Origin: Cymbidium sinense | Taxonomy: Eukaryota; Streptophyta; Magnoliopsida; Asparagales; Orchidaceae | Assembly: GCA_021442155.1 (NCBI GenBank) | Contig: CM038225.1 | Location: forward strand, 81,852,925-81,916,924 | Length of the DNA stretch: 64,000 bases | Direction of reading: 5' to 3' | Shown: piece by piece, positions 1 to 12,019 of the stretch | How the letters are laid out: every line of letters starts with the position of its first letter | Position numbering within the stretch: position 1 is the first letter of the stretch | The notes under the pieces: generated by a model | What the model was told of the DNA's origin: nothing | The model's database searches: none | What the model saw: the letters and a program-made list of their open reading frames with translations, nothing else | Position numbers and translations under genes: made by a program

Positions 1-1150
1 AACTTTGAGTATGCTAGATGAAGTTCCAAAAATATGTTTTTTTGAAAAGTTTTGAATTTTTGATTTGGAAACTTTACTTAACAAAGTTAGGTATGTTAAA
101 TAAAGTTCCAAATATTGTTTGAAAATTTTGAATTTTGGATTTGGAGATTTCACTTAAAAAATTTGGGTATGTTAAGTAAGGTTCCAAAATGTGTTTTTGA
201 AAATTTTGAAATTTTAGGATTTGGAGACTTCACTTAATAAATTTGGGTATGTTAAGCAAGGTTCTAAAATGTGTTTTGAAAATTTTTGAATATAGATTTG
301 GAAACTTAACAAATTTGGTATGTTAAATGAAGTTCCAAATGTATTTAGAAAATTATGAAATTTTGAATTTGGAAACTTTACTTAACAAATTTGGGTATGT
401 TAAATGAAGTTTCAAATGTGTTTAGAATTTTGAAAATTTTTGGATTTTGATTTTGAAACTTTTACTAGCAAATTTCCATTATGATATGAATGTTAAATGG
501 GTTTGAATCTTTTTGAAGTTTCAAATGTGTTTAGAATTTTGAAAATTTTTGGATTTTGATTTTGAAACTTTACTTAGCAAATTTTATTATGATAAGTGAA
601 ATTCCAAATTTGTGTTTGAATTTTTTTTTGAAATATGATTGTTGATTTTAATTTTGAAAAGAGGACCTCCATTCAACAAATTTAAGTATGTAGAATAGAG
701 ATTGATATTTTTGAAATGTGAAATTTTTATGCGTGATTTTTGCTTTTTGAAAGAGAGGAAATCCAACTTAAAACATATGTGATATATGTTTAAGTAGGAT
801 TTCCTAAATGATATTTTATTTTTAGTTGGGAATGAAATCTTCATCTAATAAATTTAAATTTATTAAATGAAGTTATTCATGTGTGCTTTTTGAAAATTTT
901 TGATTTTGTTTACAAATGAACTTTCCATTCAATAAGTGTGAATGTATTGAATAGAAAAATTCATGTGTGCTTTTTGAGAATTTTTATTGTGGTTATGATT
1001 TTTGGAAAACATGATTGTTCATTTTGTTTTGAAAATGAAATCTTCATCAAAGTGAATTGAAAGAATATGTTCATTTATGCTTCTGGAAAATGTTATTAAT
1101 TTTATTTTTAAAAATTCCTACATGTAACAATTATGTTAACTGTTAAATGA
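1..1150 (-). repeat. Leader hairpin-repeat array of Tat/Ogre-like element A
   Basis: Degenerate tandem units of about 60-80 bp fill the stretch. Read on the minus strand they match the array at 56890-58800. Each unit has two inverted arms around a loop resembling ATACCAAATTT. Clear examples are 757-778 with 784-804 (one mismatch and one bulge), 839-852 with 859-872 (one mismatch) and 922-934 with 945-957 (one mismatch). Arm sequences differ between units but still pair. The array lies on the internal side of the primer binding site at about 1557-1574, so it belongs to the 5' leader of an element that continues past the left edge of the window. No coding potential is visible. Confidence 0.8.
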
Positions 1151-1556
1151 GGGTGAAGAAATTTTGTGGAAAATATTTTATTAAGTGCATTTTTGAAAAA
1201 TGTGCTTTTGAGAAAGCAGAGTTCTTTATGGAAGTTTTATTATTTTTAGGATGAACCTTTCCTTATCATGAAGATGATAAGGGGGAAGTCTTTAAGATGT
1301 TTCTTTTTATATTTCGGATCTTTTCATTTTACCCATTGGAGTAACCCAATGGGGGTTTTTAAGGAAGAATTCCTAAAACCTAAAGATGTTGGCTAACTCA
1401 ATGAAATGAGCAAAGTGTCAATGGAAAGAAGGATAGTCTTTGATTCATACCAAAGTACAAACCCATCATCGATACTCAAAGATAATGATCATTTACCAAA
1501 GATGGAGAGAGGAACCATCCCCAGCAGAGTTGCCAGAAAAATCTGTGATGAAAAAT
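1151..1556 (-). mobile_element. Leader of element A next to the primer binding site
   Basis: Untranslated leader between the hairpin array and the primer binding site. It contains an inverted repeat around 1335-1355 (CCCATTGG with CCAATGGG). The corresponding part of element E, just downstream of its primer binding site, has a similar CCCCCAATAGG motif near 56553. Short open frames at 1406-1651 show no recognisable domain and are not considered genes. Confidence 0.6.
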
Positions 1557-1574
1557 TCTTATATGGGAGTCGCC
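1557..1574 (-). other. Degenerate tRNA-Arg-type primer binding site of element A
   Basis: Minus-strand reading resembles the intact site TGGCGACTCCGCTAGGGA of element E at 56345-56362: the block GGGAGTCGCC on the plus strand is kept and the rest has mutated. It lies about 10 bp from the LTR end, as expected for the site where minus-strand DNA synthesis is primed. It fixes the orientation of element A: LTR to the right, interior to the left. Confidence 0.7.
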
Positions 1575-3063
1575 TTTCAAATCTGTGGGGAGAAAAGAAA
1601 GAGGAACCCTTACAAAAATTCATCTTAGTAAGACGCCATGCAGATCCATAGATGTACTTATTCAGGTGATTGGATATGTCATCAAGGTGTAGTATACTTT
1701 CTCAAAAGACTGAAGTCACTACTCTTTAATAAAACTAATCACCTCAATAAGGACTTCTAAGGATGATGGGTCTGCATATGTGCAAGAGATTCTTCCCCTA
1801 CTTTACATGAAAGGTTTATTTTAAACCTGGCTCATTAAGTTCCCTAGAAGGGCAAGCCCCCATAGATAATTACACCCTAAGGGATGAGATCCCTTAGGAA
1901 AACTCTCGATTAAGGTAAATGATCATTGTCTTTGAAGATTTCAATAGGAAGGACTATCAATCGATTGATTTGTATTTGAAGATCAGATGAGATTGATCAA
2001 AAGAGGAAGTTATTATTGAAGCCAAAATGAGAATAAGTAAGAGATGCTCACGATGCTAGGAAACCTAGCGAGTATCTCAAATTATCCTAAAATTGGGTTT
2101 TACATTTTAGAAATTTATTTAGTTTATTTGAGTTACATTTTTCATTAGAAATTTAGGACTTAAGATTTTTTAACACAAGATTAAGGAAATGCCTAAGAGG
2201 TAAGGAATTATGCTTATGGCCCACAAAGGGGAAAAGCAACCTCAAAACCTAAATCTAGGGAGCTTCGGCAAGGGCTAAAAGTACAACCTAAATCTAAGGA
2301 AAAATGAGCAATTGGTTTGCCTCCATAAGAGAAGACAAATCACGACTTGGACTTACAACTGGGTGTATGCCAACTAACTCCTCCTATAATTTTAAATACA
2401 TGTAGGCAAGTCTTTATGCTTATGCAAGATAGCTAGGTTATTTTTATTTAAAAAGAGACTAAGTCCTTAAACTCACTCCCTAAAGAAACTAGATCATGTA
2501 AAGGGACATGCTTCAAATGACCTAAATCTTATGCATTTCAAATTCCATTTTGTTTCATTTTTGGAAAATCATTTTTGACTCAGGCTAATAGGCTTCTTAT
2601 GACTAATGCATGAGAAAGAGAATTGTTGGCCAAAATCAGCTAGAAGTTTAGGAGATGAGTTTCCACCATGGCCCTCAAAGGTCAAGTCGGGTTCTTTGGC
2701 AAAGGTGGAATCCCTCCAATCAAGAGTGAAATAAGATGCATTTGTGCATGATATTATAAAGAAATGCTCATCTAGCTAAGGGGTTGCTAATTCTTTTATC
2801 TTGATTTTAATCCTAAGTTTTAGGTGAGGTTATGAGTTGTTTAATTTTAATTTAAATTATTAAGTTGGGTAAAAGATTTATTTTTATCTAAAGAGCCTAA
2901 TCCACATCCAGGCCATACATAAAGTAAGGAAGAAACTAGAAAAAGCATGCCACTTAATGCGCAAGTTAAACAAACATGAATCAATTTATAAAATTAACGC
3001 AAAAAAGAAAAAAATGATATTTGTGGTCGAGCACCACTGCACAAACCCGAAAATACCAAATGT

Positions 3064-3082
3064 GGGTAGCCGAGCTCTACCC
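3064..3082 (-). repeat. Conserved GGGTAG/CTACCC hairpin of LTR A
   Basis: Six-base arms GGGTAG (3064-3069) and CTACCC (3077-3082) enclose a 7-nt loop. The same arms and a loop of the form AGCTNGG occur at 27314-27332 (LTR C) and 54844-54862 (LTR E), although the surrounding sequence has diverged. Confidence 0.7.
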
Positions 3083-6001
3083 TTTTACAACCTAGATTAC
3101 AAATGAATTAAATTTACAATTTAAGCAAATGAATTCATTATTATGTGGGTCTTCAAGTTTTATTCTTCTTCTTTCTTCTTTCTTTTCTTCTTTTCTTTAG
3201 TTCCTCCTTTGGATGGTTGGAAGATGGATGCTCCAAGGCTTCACATGGTGCATAAGATAGGATCTTATGACTAATGTTCATCTTAATCCTCATAACAAAT
3301 CATTCCAAAATCTTAAATATACAAATTTTTATATGAAAAGGGAAAAGTATAAATCTAATTAACACCTGCAAAATAAAGGTTAGTCAAATCATACCACACA
3401 AATCCCAAGCATGTATATTGGACTTATCACCCCACACATGCATGACTAAGTCCACCTGACCTATGGATTATGCTAAGGGGTATAAGCACCTGCAAGTAAG
3501 AAGCATTTATATTTCTATTTATGATAGGGCCCCTTTAGCACAATTCCCTACAGAAAAGAATAGTTATACTAAGCAGATTACCATTCATTAAACATCATAA
3601 CATTTATCACAAAACAAAACATAGCATCAAATCATGTACCGACCTAACCTAAAGCTAGAAGGGTGACTTAGGCTAATGTGTGTGATTTAAAGGTTTGTGT
3701 GGTATGCTTAGCTTAGGACTTTAGGTTTAAGTTTTCTAAGTGTAAAGACATGTTCAACATAGAGTAGGGTTTCATTTAATTTGTTTAAATGTTTTGGATT
3801 ATTTTTATTTCATGTTTCAATTTAGTTTAAGTGAAACCTATAATTAATTACTAGGTTATAAAGAGAGGGAAAGAGAAGGGAACTTCTCTTTCCTTCCCTA
3901 ATCCTTAAGTAATTTCTAAGGTAAGTTCACATTTTAATTTCATTTAGGTGAATATTATAATTACATCACTTTATTAATCCTAAGTTTAGATCAACTCTAA
4001 ATAAACCTATCCAAGAAGAAAGGCATTTTAAGATTAATAAAAATGAATCAAAATTCACATTACATACATTACTTCAATTCTTTCCCAACATATATAACAT
4101 GCATATGGATGGACCCTAAGCATATCTATACATGCAAATGAGAATAGTTAACACACTTAATGATGCATGCTAAGTAATCCATTTAAGAAAATTTAAAAGT
4201 TAGATGTATATGATTTTTCTTAAGTAGAAAAGATTTTCCTTATCCAAAATTTCACATACATGCATGAAAGTAAGAAAGGCATAAGTGAGTACATCGTCAT
4301 TATTAACCAGAGGTGTAAGGTACAAGATGTAATTAGGGCTACTTAAAGCCTCACAACCTCAGGATTGTCCAGACTAATATACCACTTTCCTTAAGCACTA
4401 ACATGCATATAAAAGAAATGAGATGGAGAAAGAAGATACAAAAGTTGTTTAATAGTTTCATTTTTGTTTATTCAATTTATTCATGCAAATGTATGCAATC
4501 CTTCTTAGATGAGAGCATAGAGATGAGTAGGATTTATGATTAAGTAAGTGTTGGGTTCCTTTCAAGTGATGCCTGCATCTTACCAACCCATATTCAAAGC
4601 TATGCCGACATAAGAAAGGAAGGATAGGCTACACTAAACATGACTTTATAATCCATCACATGCAAGCTAATAATTAAGATATGAATAGCACACTTTCAGA
4701 TTTGATGTTATATTTATAAGTTTTGAAAATACTTTGAGTTTAGCAGTGATAATGGCCATTCATATTTTACTTTAGCCAACACATGCAAATTTGACATAAA
4801 GTGAATAATTTCATTTTAAAACTTTGAAAACATGAAATCATGGATGTATAAGTCACATGAAATACAATTTAACATGTTGGGAAAGATCTAAAGTAATGTG
4901 ATCATGAAAACAAATTCACTTTACTTAATTCCTAAAGACATTCTTAAAGAATAAAAAAACTTAGAATAAATCAAAGTCAATTTCAAAATGACTTTTGTTT
5001 GTTTGAAGTTAGATTTAATTTTAAAAAGGTGAGATAAGTTTGGTGTTCCTAACCCATTCCCACATGTGTTTTATATTTTTTCTTAATTTTTAGATAATTA
5101 AATCCATTTTTAAGTGTTGATTAGGTTAAGGTATGCATTAAGTGACTTAATTAACCCTTACCTACACCACCTTAGAAAAATTAACTAAGTAATTATGAGC
5201 CAATGAGATGGCATAAAATCCATAAGGTATTTAAATTTGCAATACACCTAGTAATTAAAATGCTGAATGCAATTTGGCTCACAATTAAAAGTTAATTAAG
5301 CTAAGGGGTTTTAGCTTAAGTACTTTTAAAACACCCCTTCACACTTATGAAATGGGTTTTAATTTCTTTAATTAGACTTAGGCTATTGAACACCTAAGAA
5401 TCTACCCAAGGTAGATTAATTAAGCTCTCAAAACTCTTAGAATTTTTGAAAATTATTTAAAGGGATAATTAATGAATTAATCCTTAATTAAAAAGGGGAT
5501 TAAGGAAAGAAAAGGGGGTTTAGGGACTGGCTTAGGGGAAATATCCTAACATTATTCCATAAAATCCTACCCACTGGATCTAACTTTAATCTAACTTAAT
5601 CATAGGGAAAATACACTAATTACACCATAATTGCCCTTAATTACATAAAGGGGATAATTAGAGATTGAGCTAGCAATTTCCTTAATTAAGGCCTCAATAA
5701 ATCTCAAGAAAATTAGGAAAGGCAGAGGTCATCCCCTAAACTAAACCCTATAAGTTGGAAATTAATTGGTGACTTAATTAGGGAATAATTAGCTAATTAA
5801 CATTTCTAAAGAAACCTAAATTCAGAGAAAAAAGGAAATCAAAATACATTGAAAACATTTTTAAAATATTCTAGATGGAATTATCTATCCATTGTAGTTT
5901 TCCCTATATTTTTTTTGATTTTAAAAATTATGATTTTTTTGAAGTTACCTAAATTAATTAAGAATTATAAATAATCCCTAATTAATCCATGGCTAATACC
6001 C

Positions 6002-6146
6002 GCTCACGGCGTGACGCGTGGCGGCAGCGTTCAACACGCTTAACATGCATCACGCTGTGAGCCCATTACTTAAGTTATCAAGTCAATGGAATGGCGGCGA
6101 TGCACATGCTTTTATCCTTAGCTATCCGATAAAAGATCAGACAGCT
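6002..6146 (-). repeat. Two LTR hairpins (H2 and H1) in LTR A
   Basis: H2: GCTCACGGCGTGA (6002-6014) pairs with TCACGCTGTGAGC (6050-6062), 12 of 13 positions. H1: 6120-6130 pairs with 6136-6146 apart from two positions that are G-T/G-U in one strand. H1 is the counterpart of CATCCGATC/GATCGGATG in LTRs C, D and E. The H2 arms are unrelated in sequence to those of LTRs B and D but occupy the same place. Confidence 0.7.
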
Positions 6147-7229
6147 GAGGATACACCCGTGGGTTTAAAAAGAGAATAAATTTCTAAAATGTGTCTAATA
6201 ATCTTAGTCGTCCATCTAAAAATGTGTGGATGAATGGCTAAGATGGGTTGAGTTCTTCCTTGAGGATTAATGTGAATCGTTCATGATCCAAGGGGAGATC
6301 CGAGCTCGATCTTGCCTAGATTCATTCAAGACTCAACCCACACCATCTAAAGGACCAAAGCGGCCAATCCAATGGTGGATTTCACATGAAATGGATATTG
6401 CTTTCATAAAGTACCAACACCTCTTAGCTGAAGTGGTTAGAAAATCATTAACCTCACCGTCACTCGGGATCAATGTGGTAGCTTCATCTGGAGGACACGA
6501 TGCCTTGTTGAAGTTCCTAGGTCTTGAGATAGGGTGGATGAATGGGTGGGCCAACTCCTCTTTATCTCCCTTTGCTTTGATCGAATTGAGTTCTTTCTTG
6601 CTATGAGAACTCAATTGGAACCTTTGGCATGCTCAAATTGATCCTCTGATATTGAGTGTAAGAGGAATTTGGATGAGATTGAGTGTAGAAGAAGTTTTCT
6701 CTTCAATGGACCTCCCCTATTTTGCACTGTGAAAAATCGAAGAATGGAAAATCTCAATCCTCTCTAGGGACCTTGGGGGAGCTCTGTGAAGGCTGCTAAG
6801 AGTTCTTAGGTTCCAATCGATCAAGTGGCAATGAAAATTTTAGTGGATTAGGGGTAGTATATCTCCTCTTATGGCAATCAGATGGCCAACAATGGGCTTG
6901 CCATTTTGATCCAATTAACACCATGGGATGGGTTTTCTGGATTGTTAGAGCAATGCACATGGTGGTTTTGCTAGAGGAGTGGAAGGCTAACTCCCATATG
7001 CATCCAATTGAGCTTAGGGGGAGTTTGAAATTTCAATTTCATGGCTATGGGTCGGCTTTGGTCCATGAGCCAAATGGGTTGACCCAAACCTATTGGGTTG
7101 GGTGCACCACTCATCACTAAGTCCCCTTGAGCTTTTAGGAGAGCCTCAAGTGTTTGTGATGAGTGTATGACCAAAATACCCATGGGCTAGGCCAAAATTT
7201 ATTCTATGGCCTACAGGTATAATTATCAT

Positions 7230-7960
7230 TTTGCTAATTTTTCAATTTGGGTATGTTTGGTATGTTGACAAAATAGGTTGGGCCAAGTTTCAATGGATTT
7301 GGAATCCATTTGATTGGGTTTGGCTCATGTTGACCCATTTAGGTCAAAATGGGTCAACTTGGGTCAAGTTGACCAATAGGTCAAATTGGGTCAAACTAAG
7401 GGTTGGGTCAAGTTCATATGACCATTTGAAATGTTTTGGTGCTTTTGGTTTGGTCTAGTTTGGTCAAGTTCCATAAGTGATTTGGAATGGACTTGACCCA
7501 TTAGTTTCAATCAATTTGGCATAGATCAAAGTTTGACACATTTTGGCCCTTTAGGTCAAAATGGGTTAACTTGGGTCAAGTGAGCCAATTGGGCTAAGTT
7601 AGGCTCAAAGGTTGACTTGGTCAAGTTCAAGCATAGGTCATGAGTGAATTTGGATCAATGGCTTCAATCAATTTAGCCTATGGTGGAATTTGGTTATGTT
7701 AGATTTCATTTTAGGTTAAGTGTTGACTTGGTCAACCCATAGGCTTCACTTGGTTTGACCCAATTTTATTGCTTGATCATTCCATGATGATTGTTGATTA
7801 TGATAGGAGGGATATATAAGTTTCGTTCAATCCAATTTTGTTAGGATGAAAAGTTAGCTCATAAGGGTACTTTAGGTCACTTTGGGTCAGGTGAGCCTAA
7901 GTGGGTCAAATGGCTTGGTCAAAGATTGATTTGAAGTTGATTGATCTTGTATATGGACTT
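7230..7960 (-). promoter_or_regulatory. W-box-like cluster in U3 of LTR A
   Basis: Many closely spaced copies of GGTCAA/TTGACC are separated by variants of AAATTGGG. Equivalent clusters occupy the same relative place in LTRs C, D and E. TTGAC[C/T] is the core bound by plant WRKY transcription factors. The cluster is visible; its regulatory role is inferred. Confidence 0.45.
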
Positions 7961-9154
7961 ATGATTGAAATATAAATCCATTTATAAGTGGTTTGAAGTC
8001 AAATGGATTTTGATATATTTGAAATTTTCATATTCAAAGGAAGAATATGAAGGAGTTTTGGGTTTGGTTTTTTATTTGAGTTTTGATTGTTTGATTGAGG
8101 TTTGGATTTATATATGAGCTCATGATTGTAAGATTGATTGAACCATGAGAGAAAATCAAGGGGTTGGCTTGATTTGAATTGATTTTGTTTGAGTTCAAGA
8201 TTTTGACTTGAAAGGCATAGATTTGATTTTGAGTGGATTTGAGTTTGATTTTTGAATTGGGTTTTGATTGTTTGAATTTATATTTCATTTATATATGTGA
8301 TTATAAATGATAGTATAAATTTATCATGAGAAATATTTCAAGAATTTGAAAGAGTTTAATTATGATTTGGATTAAATCCATTAAAGGGAATTTAAGGGAT
8401 TAGATGGAATTTTTAATTTGATTTTTTTTAATTGGATTTGATTATTTTATATTTATTTTTCATTTATATATCAGAATATAAATGAGGATATAAATTGATT
8501 TTGATAAATTCCCATGTATTTTAATATGTTTGATCAAAGTTTAGAGTTGATTTTGGCTAAGTCCTTTAATGCAAAATTAAAGGAATTTAAGAAAATTTTC
8601 ATGAATGTTTTGGGATTTTGAATTTGATTTGATGGGTTTGAATTTGTATTTCATTTATATAAGGGAATATAAATGAGAATATAAATGGATCTTGAGAATA
8701 TCTCAAAGATTTGAATAGGTTTGAATCATGATTTTGGCTAGGTCCTTAAGAAAGGGTTAAAGACTTAGGAAATTTTGACTTAGGAATTTTTGATGGAATT
8801 TTTTCATGGGTTTCAATCGTGGATTTAAAACATGGATCTCAATCATGGAATTGAATCATGTAATTAATTCATGGAATTTATTTGAGTTTTAGAAAATCAA
8901 ATAGAATTGATTTGGAGTTTGACTTAAAAGAAAAAAAGTGAGAAAAGGTTTAAGCTAAAGGTAGAAAATTTTCCTAACACCCCTGAGGCATGACCTATTC
9001 CTATGGCTAACTCTTCTAAGTCTTCTAGGGATAGGTGAGAGTGTCCACCTAATCACTAGATGTGTCTTAAGACTAAGGAACTCTTAAAGTCTAAGATGAA
9101 GTCCTAAGCCTAAGATGGACGTGTTGAGAGCTAATTCTAAAAATGAGGTCAACA

Positions 9155-10171
9155 ATGTTCTCACTCTATTTCTCTTTGATTTAACATTTATCTACATATT
9201 TGACATATATCTTTTTATTTAACTTAATTTTAGATGATTCCATTTGAATTTATTTAAGTTTAAATTTTGATAGCATTTTGACAATACTCCAGCATCGTCC
9301 CTGCATATGGGGCTATAACGGAACTTTTTTGGCTTACTCAGTATGCCCTAATGAGCATAGTGAGTGGTGTCTTGTGACACTACAATCATCTCCTTACACC
9401 ACTTTGCCCTAATGGGCATTAGCGGGGTCTTGAAACCTGCAAGAAAAAGCCTAATCACAAATATTTTGTATACACATAATATTTTTTTCTCAACACGCCC
9501 TGATGAGCGTGATAGTCGATGTTTTGAAACACCTCGACTGATTTCATCTCATCACACCTTGATGAGTGTGAAGAGGTCTTCAAACCTGAAAAAAAATGAA
9601 CTCCTTGTTTGGCCTATAACAGGCTCGAGTCGTGTAGCAGTTGTGGGTACTTTGCTACAGTAATACAAGAAGATGCCTTAATCGATCGGGATTCATTTCA
9701 TCATTTTTTTATTATTACTATTATTTTTGCTTCAGTTTTAGCTATGGACCAACGAGGGAAATGAAGAGCGAGAGAGAAAAGAGAGAGGGATAGAGAGAGA
9801 GAGAGAGATAAAGAGAGAGGAGGAATTGAATGAAGGCATGGAGAACATCTGTAGTTTTTTTCTTGGGAAACAGACGAAGGTTCTCTGGATGAAGGAATCA
9901 AACTCAAAAGAAAAAGGGGGAAAGGCTGTGATTTTGAGAGAACGAACGATAGTGGGAAGGAATGGTTGAGAGCATCGAACGAAGAGGAGGTGGGAGCGGT
10001 TCTTCGTTTTGATGTAGACGAGGTGAATGACTTTGAGGGAAGAGTAGGAGGAAACAATTGCTCGACTGGGAGGATGCAGGATCAGTTGCTTGCATTAAGA
10101 TTTCAGCTTAGAACAAACCAAACTAGAGAGAACAGTTATCGTACTATTTGGGGAAAACCTGAGAGTTAACA
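9155..10171 (-). mobile_element. Partial 3' LTR of element F, cut by insertion of element A
   Basis: Matches 16379-17269 (the 5' part of LTR F) along its length, including the blocks CCCTAATGGGCATTAGC and GTCTTGAAACCTGCAAG, a GA-rich tract (9765-9825) and the terminal TTAACA at 10166-10171, which is the LTR start on the minus strand. The match stops at 9154/9155, exactly where LTR A ends, so A most likely inserted here and the remainder of this LTR lies beyond A, outside the window. The open frame at 9701-10057 (minus) is low-complexity Ser/Leu-rich translation of the GA tract, not a gene. Confidence 0.75.
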
Positions 10172-10997
10172 AATGTGATTCACCCATGGAGGGAGTCATA
10201 TTTATTGAAAATTGGTTGACCTTTCATGTTTGTCCTAGCTCTTGGATCATTTCATCTTCGATTTCAATAGTTTATAGAGCTTTGATAAGATTTTGTCATT
10301 AGTATGATGCCTTATTTTGGATACGCTAAATGACGAGATTGATCAATTTATTAGGATCAACTTGTTGGATAGATAAAAGCTCTTCCACCATCTACTCTCT
10401 GCTTAGATGAGTTTGTTAAAGATCTCTTTCTTCTATGTTGTTGTATATTTGGGTTTCCCTTGACCCTAGCTTCATGCATGCATGAGTTTATTGGAGGAAT
10501 TAGTTTGCTTATTTTAAGATTTGGAATTCCTTTTATCCTAGCTTTAATCTTAGCAGACTTGATGAAGGATTAACCTGATTTGTCCTCATTGACTTGTCAG
10601 GAAGTGTAAATGACCTAGCCTCCTGGCTTATATAAGGTCAATGTTGAGTTATCAATCTAGCAATGTGTGCTTTGATAGACTAAATAACCATGGAGTTTTG
10701 TTAGTTCAGCCATTGACTTTATATGAACTATGGAATTACTTCCTCGATCTTGTGCTTTCTGTTTTGACAGACTTGATAAAGAGATTGGCTCTGATCTGTG
10801 CTTTGTGCTTGATCAGATTATTTGAGAATAAATTGAAATATCATCCTGCAAGTAATATAAAGATTGACTTGAGGCACCTTTGACTTGAGAATTTCCTCAG
10901 ATTATCTTGGTCTATCAATCAAGTAGAAAGATCTCTTGGATTCTAGCAGCTTGTAGTCTTTAAGCTAGATCTGGTTTAAGATTGAACAACTTTCATC

Positions 10998-11280
10998 ATT
11001 GGACTAACGAGTAGGGGCTCTTTCAATGTGGCATTTTCTTATGGCTTGTTGAGTGAGGAGAGCATCAACAACTCGGCTACATTTGGGCTTATTAAGTTTG
11101 ACCTTTAGAACCTACTTGAGTCTTCAACTTAAGTTATGATGGGTTGGTGATTTGGTCATCGGACTAACGAACGGGGGTTCTTTCACTGTAGCCTTTTCTT
11201 ATGGCTTGTTGAGTGAGGAGAGCATCAGTAACTCAGCCATTTGTGGGCTTGTTGAGTTCAACCTTTAGAACCCATCTGCG
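10998..11280. repeat. Tandem duplication of about 160 bp in element F
   Basis: Two adjacent copies begin near 10999 and 11158, each with GGACTAACGA, then TTTTCTTATGGCTTGTTGAG and GAGGAGAGCATCA. They have diverged by scattered substitutions. Confidence 0.8.
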
Positions 11281-11491
11281 TCCTAGACTTGAGGATGTAG
11301 AGGTTGATATTTTTCCAACTCAGTTGATTGAAGCTTCCAAAATTGGGAGTTCTTCTAACTTGATCTTCGTCATTTGATGAATCTTAGAAAGAAGTTTTTT
11401 TCTTGATATTTTAGGGCTGTCTTTTCATGTGTAGAAATAGATTCTTATTATTCCTTGCAAGAGCCTGCAACTTTAATAAAAATACTTATAG

Positions 11492-12019
11492 ATATATTTA
11501 GGGATCTCAGCATAAAGCTCGATGTCAACCTGAATATATATATACATGAAGGCCCCTTATTTCACAGGAGAGAACTAAATAACCTTGATCATAAAAAAGG
11601 GCTCTTGTCTAACAGGGGAATTATAGATTAGCTCAAAAATGCATCAAAGAGTTTGAACTTCTTTAATATAAATGAACATAGCTCATTCTGATCTTCATGT
11701 ATATTTATCTGAGGATCTCAGCTTGGAGGATAATGTTAACTTAGATAAATATATAAAAAATGTCCCCTGTCTCACAGGGAAATTAGAAAGCACTTTGAAA
11801 AAGTTCTAAAGTAATTTAAGAAAATATACCAACATTTGAGTTGATATATTTGATCTTAAGAGGGTTTTAACATGTAACATTGATTTCATCTATGTATAGA
11901 AATCTAAAAATGCCTCCTGTGTAATAGGAGAATTTTCACGAAATTTTTTTTCATCTTGAGTAGGTATATTTATTTAGGGATCTCAGCTTAAAGCACGATG
12001 TCAACCTAAATAAATATAC
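11492..12019 (-). repeat. Three covarying hairpins in the interior of element F
   Basis: Three units share a 26-nt loop beginning GATCTCAGC, but their stems differ: 11492-11502 with 11529-11539 (one G-T pair), 11700-11713 with 11740-11753 (13 of 14 paired) and 11965-11978 with 12005-12018 (14 of 14). Each is followed by a short CCCCTGT...ACAGG-type sequence. They lie about 1.8-2.3 kb downstream of the primer binding site in element orientation. Confidence 0.8.

Larger units (their letters stand above)
1584..9154 (-). mobile_element. LTR A: 7.6-kb 5' LTR of a Tat/Ogre-like retrotransposon
   Basis: On the minus strand this begins TGTTGACCTCA at 9154, like LTR E at 48730 (TGTTGACCTCACTTTTGG), and ends next to the primer binding site at 1584. 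The length is about 7571 bp against 7607 bp for LTR E. Reading from the LTR start (right to left): a TTGACC/GGTCAA-rich U3 region (about 7960-7230), a GC-rich hairpin region (6146-6002), a long AT-rich tract (5950-3100), a GGGTAG/CTACCC hairpin (3064-3082) and a conserved 3' terminal block (about 2000-1584) matching 55970-56336. Open frames inside it, such as 6283-6606 on the plus strand, are antisense to the LTR and have no recognisable domain. Confidence 0.85.

Noticed and set aside
6283..6606. Open frame of 107 codons as a possible gene
   Set aside because: It is antisense inside LTR A. The equivalent frames in LTRs C and D are not conserved in length or sequence, and no domain is recognisable.
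9701..10095. Ser/Leu/Pro-rich minus-strand frames
   Set aside because: They translate the GA-rich tract of an LTR and the corresponding frame in the second copy differs.
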